Source: an uncultured Porphyromonadaceae bacterium
GTDB taxonomy: Bacteria; Bacteroidota; Bacteroidia; Bacteroidales; Muribaculaceae
Assembly: GCA_947174335.1 (NCBI GenBank)
Contig: CAMWIM010000003.1
Location: forward strand, 1-64,000
Direction: 5' to 3'
Length of the DNA stretch: 64,000 bases
Shown here: one piece after another, positions 9,869 through 17,641 of the stretch
Layout: each line of letters starts with the position of its first letter
How positions within the stretch are numbered: the first letter of the stretch is position 1
Notes under the pieces: model-generated
What the model was told of the DNA's origin: nothing
The model's input: the letters and a program-made list of their open reading frames with translations, nothing else
The model's database searches: none
Program-made: the position numbers and the translations under genes

Positions 9869-10780
9869 ATGGGTGTTTTGGCTACAGTTGGAATGTTTGA
9901 CGGCGTCCATGCCGGACACCGGTTTCTTCTCGACTTCATCAGTCAGGAAGCAGCCCGCCGTAACCTTTCAACCCAAGTCATCACCTTTACCAACCATCCT
10001 CTATCAATAGTTCGTCCCGAGGCCGCCCCTAAGCTATTGTCGTCCCCCGAACAAAAATTAGATCTCATTCTCAGCAATGGAATTGACGACATCATATTGC
10101 TCGATTTCACACCTGAACTCCAAAATCTTTCAGCACAACAATTTCTCAAATTACTTCGCGACAATTTTGACGTTACCCATTTGGCAATGGGCTTCAACAA
10201 CAGCTTTGGCAACGACCGCACTCTCAAATTTGAAGACTTCAAAAGAATCGGCAAAGAAACAGGTATTGAGATAATACAGACTCCCGAATATACCGATAAT
10301 AATAACAAAGTCAGCTCATCAGTCATCCGTCGCCTTATAAATGACGGAGATGTAGCGTCGGCTTCAAAACTTCTCGGGCGCAAATTTTCGCTGACAGGTA
10401 AAGTGGTACATGGTCGCAACGTTGGTCACACAATCGGCTTCCCAACCGCCAATATCTCACCATCGTTTGACTCCCAAATCATCCCCGCGAAAGGCGTATA
10501 TGCAGGCAAGATTAACATCGACGGAACCGACTATAAAACAATGGTCAACATCGGCGTTCGCCCGACCTTCGACTCATCCGACAAATCCCTTTCAATCGAA
10601 GCCTACATCGACAACTTTACCTGTAACCTCTACGACAAAACCCTCACAATCCAATTCATTAACCGACTCCGCGACGAAATGAAATTCGCCTCAATCGACC
10701 AACTCAAACACCAACTCACCACCGACCTCCAAAACCTTAGGCAAATCCCAATAAATTGCAAGATCGATTGTAATGACTGA
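9869..10780 (+). CDS. ribF: Bifunctional riboflavin kinase / FAD synthetase
   Basis: The 303-residue protein has an N-terminal FMN adenylyltransferase domain (GMFDGVHAGHRFLL, the nucleotidyltransferase HxGH signature) and a C-terminal flavokinase domain (GRNVGHTIGFPTANI, then the GVYAG and VNIGVRPTF motifs). It makes FMN from riboflavin and FAD from FMN in the cytosol. FAD is needed by the fumarate reductase encoded further along. The last eight bases overlap the RAYT start. The final residues (about INCKIDCND) look unrelated to the family, so the transposase insertion may have changed the end of ribF. Confidence 0.95.
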   Translation: MGVLATVGMFDGVHAGHRFLLDFISQEAARRNLSTQVITFTNHPLSIVRPEAAPKLLSSPEQKLDLILSNGIDDIILLDFTPELQNLSAQQFLKLLRDNFDVTHLAMGFNNSFGNDRTLKFEDFKRIGKETGIEIIQTPEYTDNNNKVSSSVIRRLINDGDVASASKLLGRKFSLTGKVVHGRNVGHTIGFPTANISPSFDSQIIPAKGVYAGKINIDGTDYKTMVNIGVRPTFDSSDKSLSIEAYIDNFTCNLYDKTLTIQFINRLRDEMKFASIDQLKHQLTTDLQNLRQIPINCKIDCND

Positions 10781-11402
10781 CCGACATCAATTCCGAGCCA
10801 AATGGCACGATTACAATAATGGTGTTTATTTCGTCACCATCTGTGCCCATGAAAAACGTCATACATTCGGGCGAATCGTTCATGCCCAATTCATTGCATC
10901 CGACCTGGGTAAAATAGTAGAAGATAACATAAAAAGTATTCCCCAACATTACCAAGACGTAGAAATATTGAATTATGTTGTCATGCCAAACCACATTCAT
11001 TTGGTTATATCAGTAGGGACGCGATTCTTCGCGTCCACAACAAACAACGAACCAACGCAACCCGTACGGACGCGATTCTTCGCATCCGATTCAAACAAAT
11101 CAAATATGGGATGTTTGAAACCGCCCCAACACGCCGATGCCGTAGCGGATTTTCATCATAATAGCAGACTGGCAACTATAATAGGAGCATTCAAGGCCGG
11201 TGTATCACGGATAGCGCGGACGCAATGTATTGATCGGACGCGAAGAATCGCGTCCCTACGACAACCGCACCAACAGCCACACCCGATTTGGCAATCACGA
11301 TTTTACGAAAACATCATCCGTAACCAGCAGTCATTCAACAATATCATGAATTATATTGATACCAACGTCCAAAATTGGGAAAATGACTGTTTCGCCAATT
11401 AA
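10773..11402 (+). CDS. REP-associated tyrosine transposase (RAYT, Y1/HUH family)
   Basis: The 209-residue protein has the RAYT layout: the N-terminal FRAKWHDYNNGVYFVTIC-like start, the HUH motif in MPNHIHLVI, and the catalytic tyrosine in FYENIIRNQQSFNNI. RAYTs are IS200/IS605-like single-strand nucleases that act on REP hairpins flanked by GTAG. Between the HUH motif and RLATIIGAFK, and again before IWQSRFYE, the protein has extra loops. These loops are encoded by three 20-bp hairpins of the REP type, two forward and one reverse, all in frame. The frame is open from start to stop, but whether the enzyme is active is unknown. It is attached to the end of the ribF operon. Confidence 0.9.
   Translation: MTDRHQFRAKWHDYNNGVYFVTICAHEKRHTFGRIVHAQFIASDLGKIVEDNIKSIPQHYQDVEILNYVVMPNHIHLVISVGTRFFASTTNNEPTQPVRTRFFASDSNKSNMGCLKPPQHADAVADFHHNSRLATIIGAFKAGVSRIARTQCIDRTRRIASLRQPHQQPHPIWQSRFYENIIRNQQSFNNIMNYIDTNVQNWENDCFAN
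11017..11036 (+). repeat. REP hairpin 1, inside the RAYT gene
   Basis: An 8-bp stem GGACGCGA/TCGCGTCC closes a TTCT loop and is directly preceded by GTAG (11013-11016), the tetranucleotide known from REP elements recognised by RAYT enzymes. It encodes GTRFFAS in frame. Confidence 0.85.
11068..11087 (+). repeat. REP hairpin 2, inside the RAYT gene
   Basis: This is the same hairpin as at 11017 with one stem mismatch (TCGCATCC). It is preceded by GTAC in place of GTAG and is again translated as RTRFFAS. Confidence 0.8.
11236..11255 (-). repeat. REP hairpin 3, reverse orientation, inside the RAYT gene
   Basis: The same 8-bp stem appears with loop AGAA, so it lies on the minus strand. The GTAG tag is at 11256-11259 on the minus strand (CTAC on plus). 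On plus it encodes RTRRIAS, so the frame tolerates the element in both directions. A half copy, GGACGCAATG, starts at 11218. Confidence 0.8.
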
Positions 11403-11438
11403 ACCCATACGGACGCAATACACCGCACTAACCCGTAC

Positions 11439-11458
11439 GGACGCGATTCTTCGCGTCC
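11439..11458 (+). repeat. REP hairpin 4, just downstream of the RAYT gene
   Basis: A perfect copy of the GGACGCGA hairpin preceded by GTAC. A half copy, GGACGCAATAC, precedes it at 11411. This brings the REPs in and next to the RAYT gene to four full copies. Confidence 0.85.
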
Positions 11459-11502
11459 CCAACAAACAACAAACTACAAAACGTTGGGTATCAATCAATT
11501 TT

Positions 11503-11535
11503 GAATTATGCATTCTGCATTATGAATTAATTGAA
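11503..11535. repeat. AT-rich mini-repeat, GAATTATGCAT type
   Basis: Short alternating units of ATTATGCAT and ATTATGAATT form an imperfect palindrome. Similar tracts occur at 14143-14190 and 41671-41706, each beside an accessory gene or a group of hairpins. Confidence 0.6.
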
Positions 11536-11543
11536 TTTTTTTG

Positions 11544-11551
11544 TAACTTTG
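11544..11551 (+). promoter_or_regulatory. -7 box upstream of the structured leader
   Basis: TAACTTTG is an exact -7 match following a run of T. A start near 11558 would place a leader of about 325 bases in front of the lipoprotein gene. No clear -33 box is seen at the right spacing. Confidence 0.55.
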
Positions 11552-11561
11552 CATATCATTT

Positions 11562-11850
11562 ACGCCTGCAGAGCTCGCTCTGGGCTTGAGGGCGGGATGG
11601 TTTAACATAAAAAACGTTTATCAGCGTTTCTGTTCTTGACGTCTTGAAATCTGGCAGTTTCGAACTTTCATCAAGGCAGCAGCAATGGTAGATGTTCATG
11701 GGTATGTATATATCCCGGAGTAGTCGCGCTGAGAAGCTCGGCTATCCGTGGTATATTTACATATATACGTGGGCTCTGCACATTGCTCTCCATATGAAAG
11801 TGGGCTTTGCCAGAGCCTCAAGACGTGGGGAGAGCAATGATAAGATACAT
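11562..11850 (+). promoter_or_regulatory. Candidate structured RNA leader of the BACON/LRR gene
   Basis: The leader is long and full of pairings. CAGAG/CTCTG closes a CTCG loop at 11569-11582. CTTGA at 11635 pairs with TCAAG at 11671 around an inner TTGAAA/TTTC-AA stem. GTATATAT at 11706 pairs with ATATATAC at 11761, with CGGA-TAG/CTA-TCCG inside. CATTGCTCTCC at 11781-11791 pairs perfectly with 11829-11839. GGCTCTG at 11772-11778 can pair with CAGAGCC at 11811-11817, which crosses the previous stem, so a pseudoknot or a switch between two folds is possible. I do not recognise a named RNA family. Confidence 0.5.
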
Positions 11851-11883
11851 CAGACATCGAAACAAACCAATCAAACCTTTATA

Positions 11884-13809
11884 ATGAAAAAATTTATTTA
11901 CTCTCTCCTACCCCTATTTATCGTTATTTTATCGGGGTGTAGTAAAAAAGACAAAGAACTTGATTTTATTAAAGTAACAAGCGGATTGACCTATACCGTT
12001 GAAGCTGCCGGCGGAACGGTTAATGTCAATGTCGAAACAAATACCGATTATTTTGTTTCAATCCCCGATGACGCCAAAGATTGGATTAGCGTGGTTGAAT
12101 CACGTGCATCACGTAATGAAACCATCTCGTTATCAGTAAGTGAAAACGGTATTGATGCTCGTTCTACTATTGTTTACATAAATAATAAAAATGGAGAGAA
12201 ATTAGCAAAAATCAAAATTGCGCAAAAAGGTGAAGATCCATGTTTTAATGTAAAAAATGGATCAACCGTTGAAGTCGAAAGCAAAGGTGGTACTATAGAT
12301 CTTAAATTTGAAACAAATCTTGAATACTCGGTCTCAATTCCCGAAGAAGCCAAAAGCTGGATTAGCGTGGTTGAATCACGTGCTATCCGCCAGGAAACTG
12401 TAACGTTGTCAATAAGTGAAAATGATGGCGAAGCTCGTACTGCCACCATACGATTTGTTGATAAAAATGAAAAAATCCTTACTTCAATACCGGTAAATCA
12501 AGCCGAAAGTCCCAATGCTATTCCCTCCGACATGACAAAAGCCTTTCCTGATGAAAAATTCCGTAACTATGTTTTGAGTAATTTTGACACAAATAATAAT
12601 GGTATAATTTCTGAAAAAGAAGCATTCGCAGTAACAAAGATTGAAATACAAGGAACAAAAGAAGAAATTGGTGAAGTAAAATCGCTTGAGGGAATTCAAT
12701 ATTTCCCAAATCTGAATTATTTGACTTGTTATTATAATAAAATAGCAAATATTGATATTTCAAATAATAAAGCCCTTGAATATTTGTCGTGTGCAGTAAA
12801 TCAGTTAACTACTTTAGATGTCACAAAGAATACATTATTAACCTATTTAAATTGTGGTGGTAACTCGTTGACTACATTGGAAGTCTCAAAAAATACAGTA
12901 TTGGAGTATTTGTTATGTTACAATAACGACATTACTACATTGGATATTTCAAAAAATATAGCGCTGACTTATTTGGATTGCGAACATAACCAATTGAGCA
13001 CGTTGAATGTCGCTGAGAATAGAGCCTTAGCAAGCTTGGAATGTCACCATAACCAGTTGACCACGCTAGATGTAACAAAAAATATCAAACTGAGTTATTT
13101 GGACTGTCGCTATAACCAGTTGACGGCATTGGATGTCTCAAAGAATACATACTTAGCAAGCTTGGAATGCCAACATAACCAGTTGACCACGTTGGAAATC
13201 TCAAAGAATACAGGTCTGACGTTGTTGGGTTGTAGCTATAATCATTTTACTACGTTAGACGTGTCTGGTTGTACATCTTTGAAGGAGTTGTATTGTGCTC
13301 CTAATAGCCAAATGATTGAAATAAATATCTCGGGGTGCACTTCGCTCAAAAGTTTTCAGTACAATGCTACTGTATTGACAACGTTAAAAGCCTCTGAATG
13401 TATAAATTTAGAGGAGTTGTTTTGCACTAATAATCAGTTGTCAATATTAGATATATCGGGTTGTATTGCGCTGCAAACGCTTTTTTGCCAGTATAATAGG
13501 TTGACCACATTAGATATTTCGGATTGTACTCAGTTGATTAGTCTGTGTTGTGATAATAACCAGTTGATCTCCTTGGATGTATCAAAGAATTCAGAACTTA
13601 CTTATTTACACTGCTATAAGAACCAGTTAACGACTTTAGATATATCAAACACAAATTTGGGAAATAGTCCCTTCTATCAACCTTTTATTTGTTATATGGA
13701 ATCTTTAAGAACTCTATATTTTAAAACAGGATGGAACATTGAAGGAATAAATAATCCCAGAGATGAAGAATATATCAATCCCAACACTGAGATAAAATAC
13801 GTTGATTAA
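11884..13809 (+). CDS. Surface lipoprotein with two BACON domains, an EF-hand-like loop and leucine-rich repeats
   Basis: The start is the ATG at 11884, which gives a lipoprotein signal peptide with lipobox ILSGC (Cys19); an in-frame ATG at 11692 would translate the leader and is rejected. The mature protein of about 620 residues has two BACON-like domains (about 24-115 and 116-207, each with WISVVESRA), then a module with DTNNNGIISEKEA resembling a calcium-binding loop. About sixteen 21-residue leucine-rich repeats follow, of the form LxCxxNxLTTLDVSKN. Such proteins are anchored in the outer membrane and may bind glycans, mucin or host proteins. The ligand is unknown. A strong terminator follows. 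Confidence 0.85.
   Translation: MKKFIYSLLPLFIVILSGCSKKDKELDFIKVTSGLTYTVEAAGGTVNVNVETNTDYFVSIPDDAKDWISVVESRASRNETISLSVSENGIDARSTIVYINNKNGEKLAKIKIAQKGEDPCFNVKNGSTVEVESKGGTIDLKFETNLEYSVSIPEEAKSWISVVESRAIRQETVTLSISENDGEARTATIRFVDKNEKILTSIPVNQAESPNAIPSDMTKAFPDEKFRNYVLSNFDTNNNGIISEKEAFAVTKIEIQGTKEEIGEVKSLEGIQYFPNLNYLTCYYNKIANIDISNNKALEYLSCAVNQLTTLDVTKNTLLTYLNCGGNSLTTLEVSKNTVLEYLLCYNNDITTLDISKNIALTYLDCEHNQLSTLNVAENRALASLECHHNQLTTLDVTKNIKLSYLDCRYNQLTALDVSKNTYLASLECQHNQLTTLEISKNTGLTLLGCSYNHFTTLDVSGCTSLKELYCAPNSQMIEINISGCTSLKSFQYNATVLTTLKASECINLEELFCTNNQLSILDISGCIALQTLFCQYNRLTTLDISDCTQLISLCCDNNQLISLDVSKNSELTYLHCYKNQLTTLDISNTNLGNSPFYQPFICYMESLRTLYFKTGWNIEGINNPRDEEYINPNTEIKYVD
12710..13660 (+). repeat. 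63-bp tandem repeats encoding leucine-rich repeats
   Basis: The 21-codon LRR unit recurs about sixteen times. Several neighbouring copies share long stretches of DNA (for example AACCAGTTGACCACG at several points between 13050 and 13190). Such similarity allows copy-number change by slippage or recombination. Confidence 0.75.
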
Positions 13810-13856
13810 TCAAAAAGGTAGTTTTATCCATTGTTGCGCATTACACAACACCGATA

Positions 13857-13890
13857 AAAAAGGGGGCTCACGAAAGTGGGCTCCCTTTTT
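13857..13890 (+). terminator. Terminator after the BACON/LRR gene
   Basis: A 15-bp stem (AAAAAGGGGGCTCAC with GTGGGCTCCCTTTTT, two G-T pairs) closes a GAAA loop and ends in five T. It should work in both directions. Confidence 0.85.
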
Positions 13891-13908
13891 AATCTCATAA
13901 TTTGTGGT

Positions 13909-13930
13909 GGACGCACGAGCCGTGCGTACC
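13909..13930. repeat. REP-like hairpin, GACGCACG type
   Basis: ACGCACG and CGTGCGT pair around an AGC loop. The stem resembles the perfect hairpin at 42404. This opens the gene-free spacer 13891-14342, which holds four hairpins, one AT-rich mini-repeat and the promoter of the next gene. Confidence 0.65.
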
Positions 13931-13965
13931 ATACATTCACGAGGTAACGCACGGTAAGTCAGTAG

Positions 13966-13986
13966 GGGCGCAAGGTCTTTGCGTCC
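13966..13986 (+). repeat. REP-like hairpin with GTAG tag
   Basis: GGGCGCAA and TTGCGTCC pair with one G-T pair, preceded by GTAG at 13962-13965. It is a diverged member of the family seen in the RAYT gene. Confidence 0.7.
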
Positions 13987-14062
13987 ACCGCAGAAAATAT
14001 AGTGTTCATCGTCGGTTTCACCGACTCCCTCGTGCTCCTGTTCTCCTGTCTAAAAAATACTT

Positions 14063-14083
14063 GGGCGCACGAGCCGTACGCCC
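14063..14083 (-). repeat. REP-like hairpin, GGGCGCACG type
   Basis: GGGCGCACG and CGTACGCCC pair around AGC with one mismatch. On the minus strand a GTAG-type tag (CTAC on plus) follows directly after the C run. Confidence 0.7.
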
Positions 14084-14106
14084 CTACAAATCGTTGTTGC
14101 TTTACC

Positions 14107-14126
14107 GGCTATACCGGGGTATAGCC
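14107..14126 (-). repeat. REP-like palindrome with GTAG tag
   Basis: GGCTATACC and GGTATAGCC form a perfect 9-bp inverted repeat with a 2-base centre. CCTAC follows on plus, so the element reads GTAGG plus hairpin on minus. Its stem differs from the other copies while the tag is kept. Confidence 0.65.
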
Positions 14127-14142
14127 CTACAAACTTTGCAAA

Positions 14143-14190
14143 GAATTGTGCATTATGCATTGTGCATTGTGCATTGAGAATTATGCATTA
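14143..14190. repeat. AT-rich mini-repeat, TGTGCATT/ATTATGCAT type
   Basis: Units of ATTGTGCATT and ATTATGCATT repeat about six times. It is related to the tracts at 11503 and 41671. Confidence 0.6.
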
Positions 14191-14247
14191 TTTTGTTAAA
14201 GTCCGGTTAAATTTAAGTCGAAATATGTTCATTTCATATTTTTTTTG

Positions 14248-14255
14248 TACTTTTA
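14248..14255 (+). promoter_or_regulatory. Likely -7 box of the lipoprotein/DUF5723 pair
   Basis: TACTTTTA follows a run of T and differs from TAnnTTTG in one base. It lies about 90 bases before the start at 14343. Confidence 0.35.
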
Positions 14256-14342
14256 CATCAAATATTCAAAATTCAATAGCTAACCAATCAATTACTAACT
14301 TAAACCTTTGAGTTCTAATCATAAACAACCATTACACGAAAT

Positions 14343-16106
14343 ATGAAATATAGAGAATTATGCGCTTCAATATGTTGCTTGTCAATGCTGCTTTTTGCAG
14401 GTTGTATTGATAGCAACTACGATTTATCAAATATTGACACTACGTCCCGTATTCAGGTCAATGACCTTGTCATTCCGGTTAATTTAGACCCGATTTTGAT
14501 GAGCGACCTGCTCGAAATCAGAGAAGGTGACAACATTCAGGTTGTTGACAAACGCTATTCTATCGTTACTGACGGCGAATTCACCTCAGACCCTATCAAC
14601 ATCCCGGCTTTTACAATGCCTGCACCTCTTATTATTCCACTGATTTTTGAGAACGAAACCGGCATAACCGATGATCAAATTCTTGACAAAACCGATGTTA
14701 CCCTTGATGTTAAAGGTCATTTTGTTGCATGGCAAACTGTGTCTGAGAAAGTCAGCAACGATATCCATTCGATAACCGAATTGAAATCAGACTGTGACTT
14801 CATCATCGCTCTAAAATTTCCCGAACTGTTTGATAGAGTTAAACGTCTCGAACTCAACGATGTTGTTATTCAGCTTCCTCCGGGCTTAACTATTCTTAGC
14901 GGAAACACTGAGAACGCTTTATATGATAGCGAAACCGGAATTATGACTATTTCTCAAATCGTTTCAGAGACAGGTAATTTCAATATCCGTTTCCGTGTCA
15001 CCGCATTCGAGGCTGAGAAAGCTCACATAACCTTTGACAACTATTATCGTATCGCAAGATTCGAAAACTCGATGCAATTATTATCAGCAAAACTCATTCT
15101 CAAGAAAAGCGATTTTAAAGATGGCGTCGATTATTCGATTCCCAATCCAATCTCAATCGAAACAGCTCCTTATATTTCTGATATTGCAGTCACATCCATA
15201 TCAGGCTCTATTTCCCATACTTTGACAGGCTTCAACATTAATAATATTGATCTCACTACACTCCCCGATATGCTTCGTGGAAGCGGTACAGACATTAAGC
15301 TTGTCAATCCCCAAATTTACCTCAAGCTCATCAATCCTCTTCGTGGCTTCGGACTCCATGCTATATGTGGCTTGTCGCTCCGCATCGACCTTGGAAACAA
15401 AGAGTTTGATGAATATTCGATTGACGATCCCGGCTATTTCACAATCCAGGCAACTGATGGCGAAAATCCGAGTCAAACTTTCTGCTTTTCACCACAGGAA
15501 GTAAAAACATCACCCGCCGGGTTTGACAATCCGACCTACGTTCCCTTCAGCACGCTCGGCAATGTTTTGGCAGGGAATGGTATCCCCGACTATTTGATAG
15601 TATCCCTTTCAAGTGGTACTACATCATCGCCTTACATTCCGATACAACCAATTAAAGACTTTCCGCTCGGCATTGATTATGGTGAAATCTCAGGTTCCTA
15701 CAAATTTGTCGCTCCCCTCGATTTTGAGCCGGGTTCTACAATCCGATATACCAAAACCGAACAAGGGTGGAACAACAAGGATGTTGACAACCTGACAATT
15801 ACGTCACTTAAAGTGAATGTTACGGTATCATCTAACCTGCCGATCGACCTCACGTTCACGGGTCAGCCTATGAATAAATTCGGTCGACCAATCACAGGCG
15901 TAACAATCGAAGGTGCGGTTATCAAAGCCAACACCGAGAACCAAGACCTCGAAATCTACATTACCGGCGAAATCAAAAATCTTGATGGCATAACTTTTGA
16001 AGCAACCGGAACCGCCATTGAGTCAAAACCTCTTGCTCCCGGCATGCAACTTACGCTGACCAACCTACGCCCGGTTGTATCAGGATATTTTGATAAAAAG
16101 CTCTAA
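14343..16106 (+). CDS. Bacteroidales lipoprotein of unknown function, partner of a DUF5723 protein
   Basis: I do not recognise a named family. The 587-residue protein has a lipoprotein signal with lipobox LFAGC (Cys21), followed by a mostly beta-strand sequence without cysteine-rich or catalytic motifs. Hydrophobic and polar residues alternate throughout, suggesting several Ig-like or beta-sandwich units. It is followed after 21 bases by a DUF5723 protein, which looks like an outer-membrane barrel. The two probably form an envelope pair, with this one at the membrane surface. A role in adhesion or surface assembly is only a guess. Confidence 0.7.
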   Translation: MKYRELCASICCLSMLLFAGCIDSNYDLSNIDTTSRIQVNDLVIPVNLDPILMSDLLEIREGDNIQVVDKRYSIVTDGEFTSDPINIPAFTMPAPLIIPLIFENETGITDDQILDKTDVTLDVKGHFVAWQTVSEKVSNDIHSITELKSDCDFIIALKFPELFDRVKRLELNDVVIQLPPGLTILSGNTENALYDSETGIMTISQIVSETGNFNIRFRVTAFEAEKAHITFDNYYRIARFENSMQLLSAKLILKKSDFKDGVDYSIPNPISIETAPYISDIAVTSISGSISHTLTGFNINNIDLTTLPDMLRGSGTDIKLVNPQIYLKLINPLRGFGLHAICGLSLRIDLGNKEFDEYSIDDPGYFTIQATDGENPSQTFCFSPQEVKTSPAGFDNPTYVPFSTLGNVLAGNGIPDYLIVSLSSGTTSSPYIPIQPIKDFPLGIDYGEISGSYKFVAPLDFEPGSTIRYTKTEQGWNNKDVDNLTITSLKVNVTVSSNLPIDLTFTGQPMNKFGRPITGVTIEGAVIKANTENQDLEIYITGEIKNLDGITFEATGTAIESKPLAPGMQLTLTNLRPVVSGYFDKKL

Positions 16107-16127
16107 TAACTTTGCACCACATTTAAA

Positions 16128-17507
16128 ATGAAAAAATATATAAATAGGCTGATTGCCCCGACAGCTCTTTTGATTTCGACCATTAACCCTGCTCTTGCCC
16201 AGCAAACCCTTTCGGGTTACTTTGTCGAGGATTACACATATCGTTTCCAAATGAACCCGGCAATGGGAAACTCGATGAACTTTGTTGGTATGCCCGCGCT
16301 TGCAAATATGAATATCGCAATGAACGGTAACCTTCATCTGACCGATATCTTATATAACGTCAACGGCAAAACAACAACATTTCTCAACCCCGAAGTTTCG
16401 ACAAAACAAGTTTTATCGAACCTCTCAAACGTCAACCGAATAGGTGCCGATATCAAACTCAATATTCTTACCGGCGGTTTTCATGCGTGGGGTGGATATA
16501 ACACAGTGGCAATCTCCGCCCGCACTGCTATCGATGCCAAATTGCCAAAATCTCTGTTTGCTATGCTAAAAGAAGGAATTGAGAACAAAGAATATAACAT
16601 TTCAAACGTCAATGCCCGTGCGATAGCCTATGCCGAACTCGCCTTTGGACACTCGCGCGAACTTAACGATGAATGGCGCATCGGCGCGACAATGAAATTT
16701 TTGATTGGCGGAGCTCGCATGGATGCTCAACTCCACAATGCGAACCTCGTTCTCGGCACTGACAACTGGACAATAACATCCAATGGTCAGATTAATGCCA
16801 ACGTTAAAGGATTAAACTACGAGCTTTCGACAAACAAAACCACAGGTAAAGAATATGTTTCGGGCATGAAACTTGACGGTACCGGAGTCAACGGATTTGG
16901 TATCGCCTTTGATTTAGGAGCAGTTTTCAATCCCGACTTCATGCCTGAACTAACCCTCAGTGCGTCACTTCTTGACCTCGGATTTATCGGATGGTCAAAC
17001 GGTTTGAACGCATCAACTGATGGCGAACACACCTTTAACTCAGACGATTACATTTTCAACGTTGACGACAAAAAGCCAAACAGCTTTAAAAACGAGTGGC
17101 AAAATATGTCAGACAACCTCGCCACTATATACCAGCTCAACGACATGGGTAACACCGGGTCTCGCACATCAGGAGTCGGTGCCACATTCAACATCGGTGC
17201 CGAATACCGCCTGCCCGTCTATGACAAACTGACTTTCGGTCTACTCAACACCACACGCATCGCCGGCATATATTCATGGACCGACTTCCGATTATCAGCT
17301 AATATCGCACCATGCGACATCTTTTCAGCCTCAGCCAACATCGCTGAAGGCACATTCGGATTCAGTTTCGGCTGGCTTGCCAACCTTCATCTCAAAGGGT
17401 TCAACATGTTCCTCGGCATGGACCACACGCTTGGCAAGCTCGCCAAACAAGGTGTGCCCCTTTCAAGCAATGCCCAAGCCAACATAGGTATAAACTTCCT
17501 TTTCTAA
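16128..17507 (+). CDS. DUF5723 family protein, probable outer-membrane beta-barrel
   Basis: The 459-residue protein has a cleavable signal peptide (about 1-24, ending PALAQQ), then NPAMGNSMNFVGMPALANM, which is characteristic of DUF5723. The rest consists of amphipathic beta-strands with many Asn, Gly and aromatic residues, and it ends in Phe as outer-membrane barrels do. The start resembles FadL- and PorP/SprF-like barrels. No function is established. It is the second gene of a two-gene unit and is closed by a strong terminator. Confidence 0.8.
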   Translation: MKKYINRLIAPTALLISTINPALAQQTLSGYFVEDYTYRFQMNPAMGNSMNFVGMPALANMNIAMNGNLHLTDILYNVNGKTTTFLNPEVSTKQVLSNLSNVNRIGADIKLNILTGGFHAWGGYNTVAISARTAIDAKLPKSLFAMLKEGIENKEYNISNVNARAIAYAELAFGHSRELNDEWRIGATMKFLIGGARMDAQLHNANLVLGTDNWTITSNGQINANVKGLNYELSTNKTTGKEYVSGMKLDGTGVNGFGIAFDLGAVFNPDFMPELTLSASLLDLGFIGWSNGLNASTDGEHTFNSDDYIFNVDDKKPNSFKNEWQNMSDNLATIYQLNDMGNTGSRTSGVGATFNIGAEYRLPVYDKLTFGLLNTTRIAGIYSWTDFRLSANIAPCDIFSASANIAEGTFGFSFGWLANLHLKGFNMFLGMDHTLGKLAKQGVPLSSNAQANIGINFLF

Positions 17508-17527
17508 TTAGATCGAAACATTTTTTA

Positions 17528-17566
17528 AACAGGAGCGGAGTCGGTTCAACCAACTCCGCTCCTGTT
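17528..17566 (+). terminator. Terminator after the DUF5723 gene
   Basis: AACAGGAGCGGAGT pairs perfectly with ACTCCGCTCCTGTT, with GGTT/AACC possible inside the loop. A T run on the upstream side could serve the other strand. Confidence 0.8.
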
Positions 17567-17603
17567 ATCTATAGATAAATTTCTATTTCTCAAGAATATT
17601 ATG

Positions 17604-17611
17604 TAAATTTG
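17604..17611 (+). promoter_or_regulatory. -7 box of the dxr operon
   Basis: TAAATTTG matches the consensus exactly and lies 31 bases before the GTG start of dxr. Confidence 0.55.
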
Positions 17612-17641
17612 CACTTGTATATATAACGAAATTTATAATCT

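Noticed and set aside
11356-11589. A 77-codon open frame overlapping the end of the RAYT gene
   Set aside because: It runs through a REP hairpin, a mini-repeat and a promoter, and overlaps the RAYT gene out of frame.
13902-14177. A 91-codon open frame in the spacer after the BACON/LRR gene
   Set aside because: It is entirely a translation of hairpins and AT-rich mini-repeats; it has no domain and no promoter of its own.
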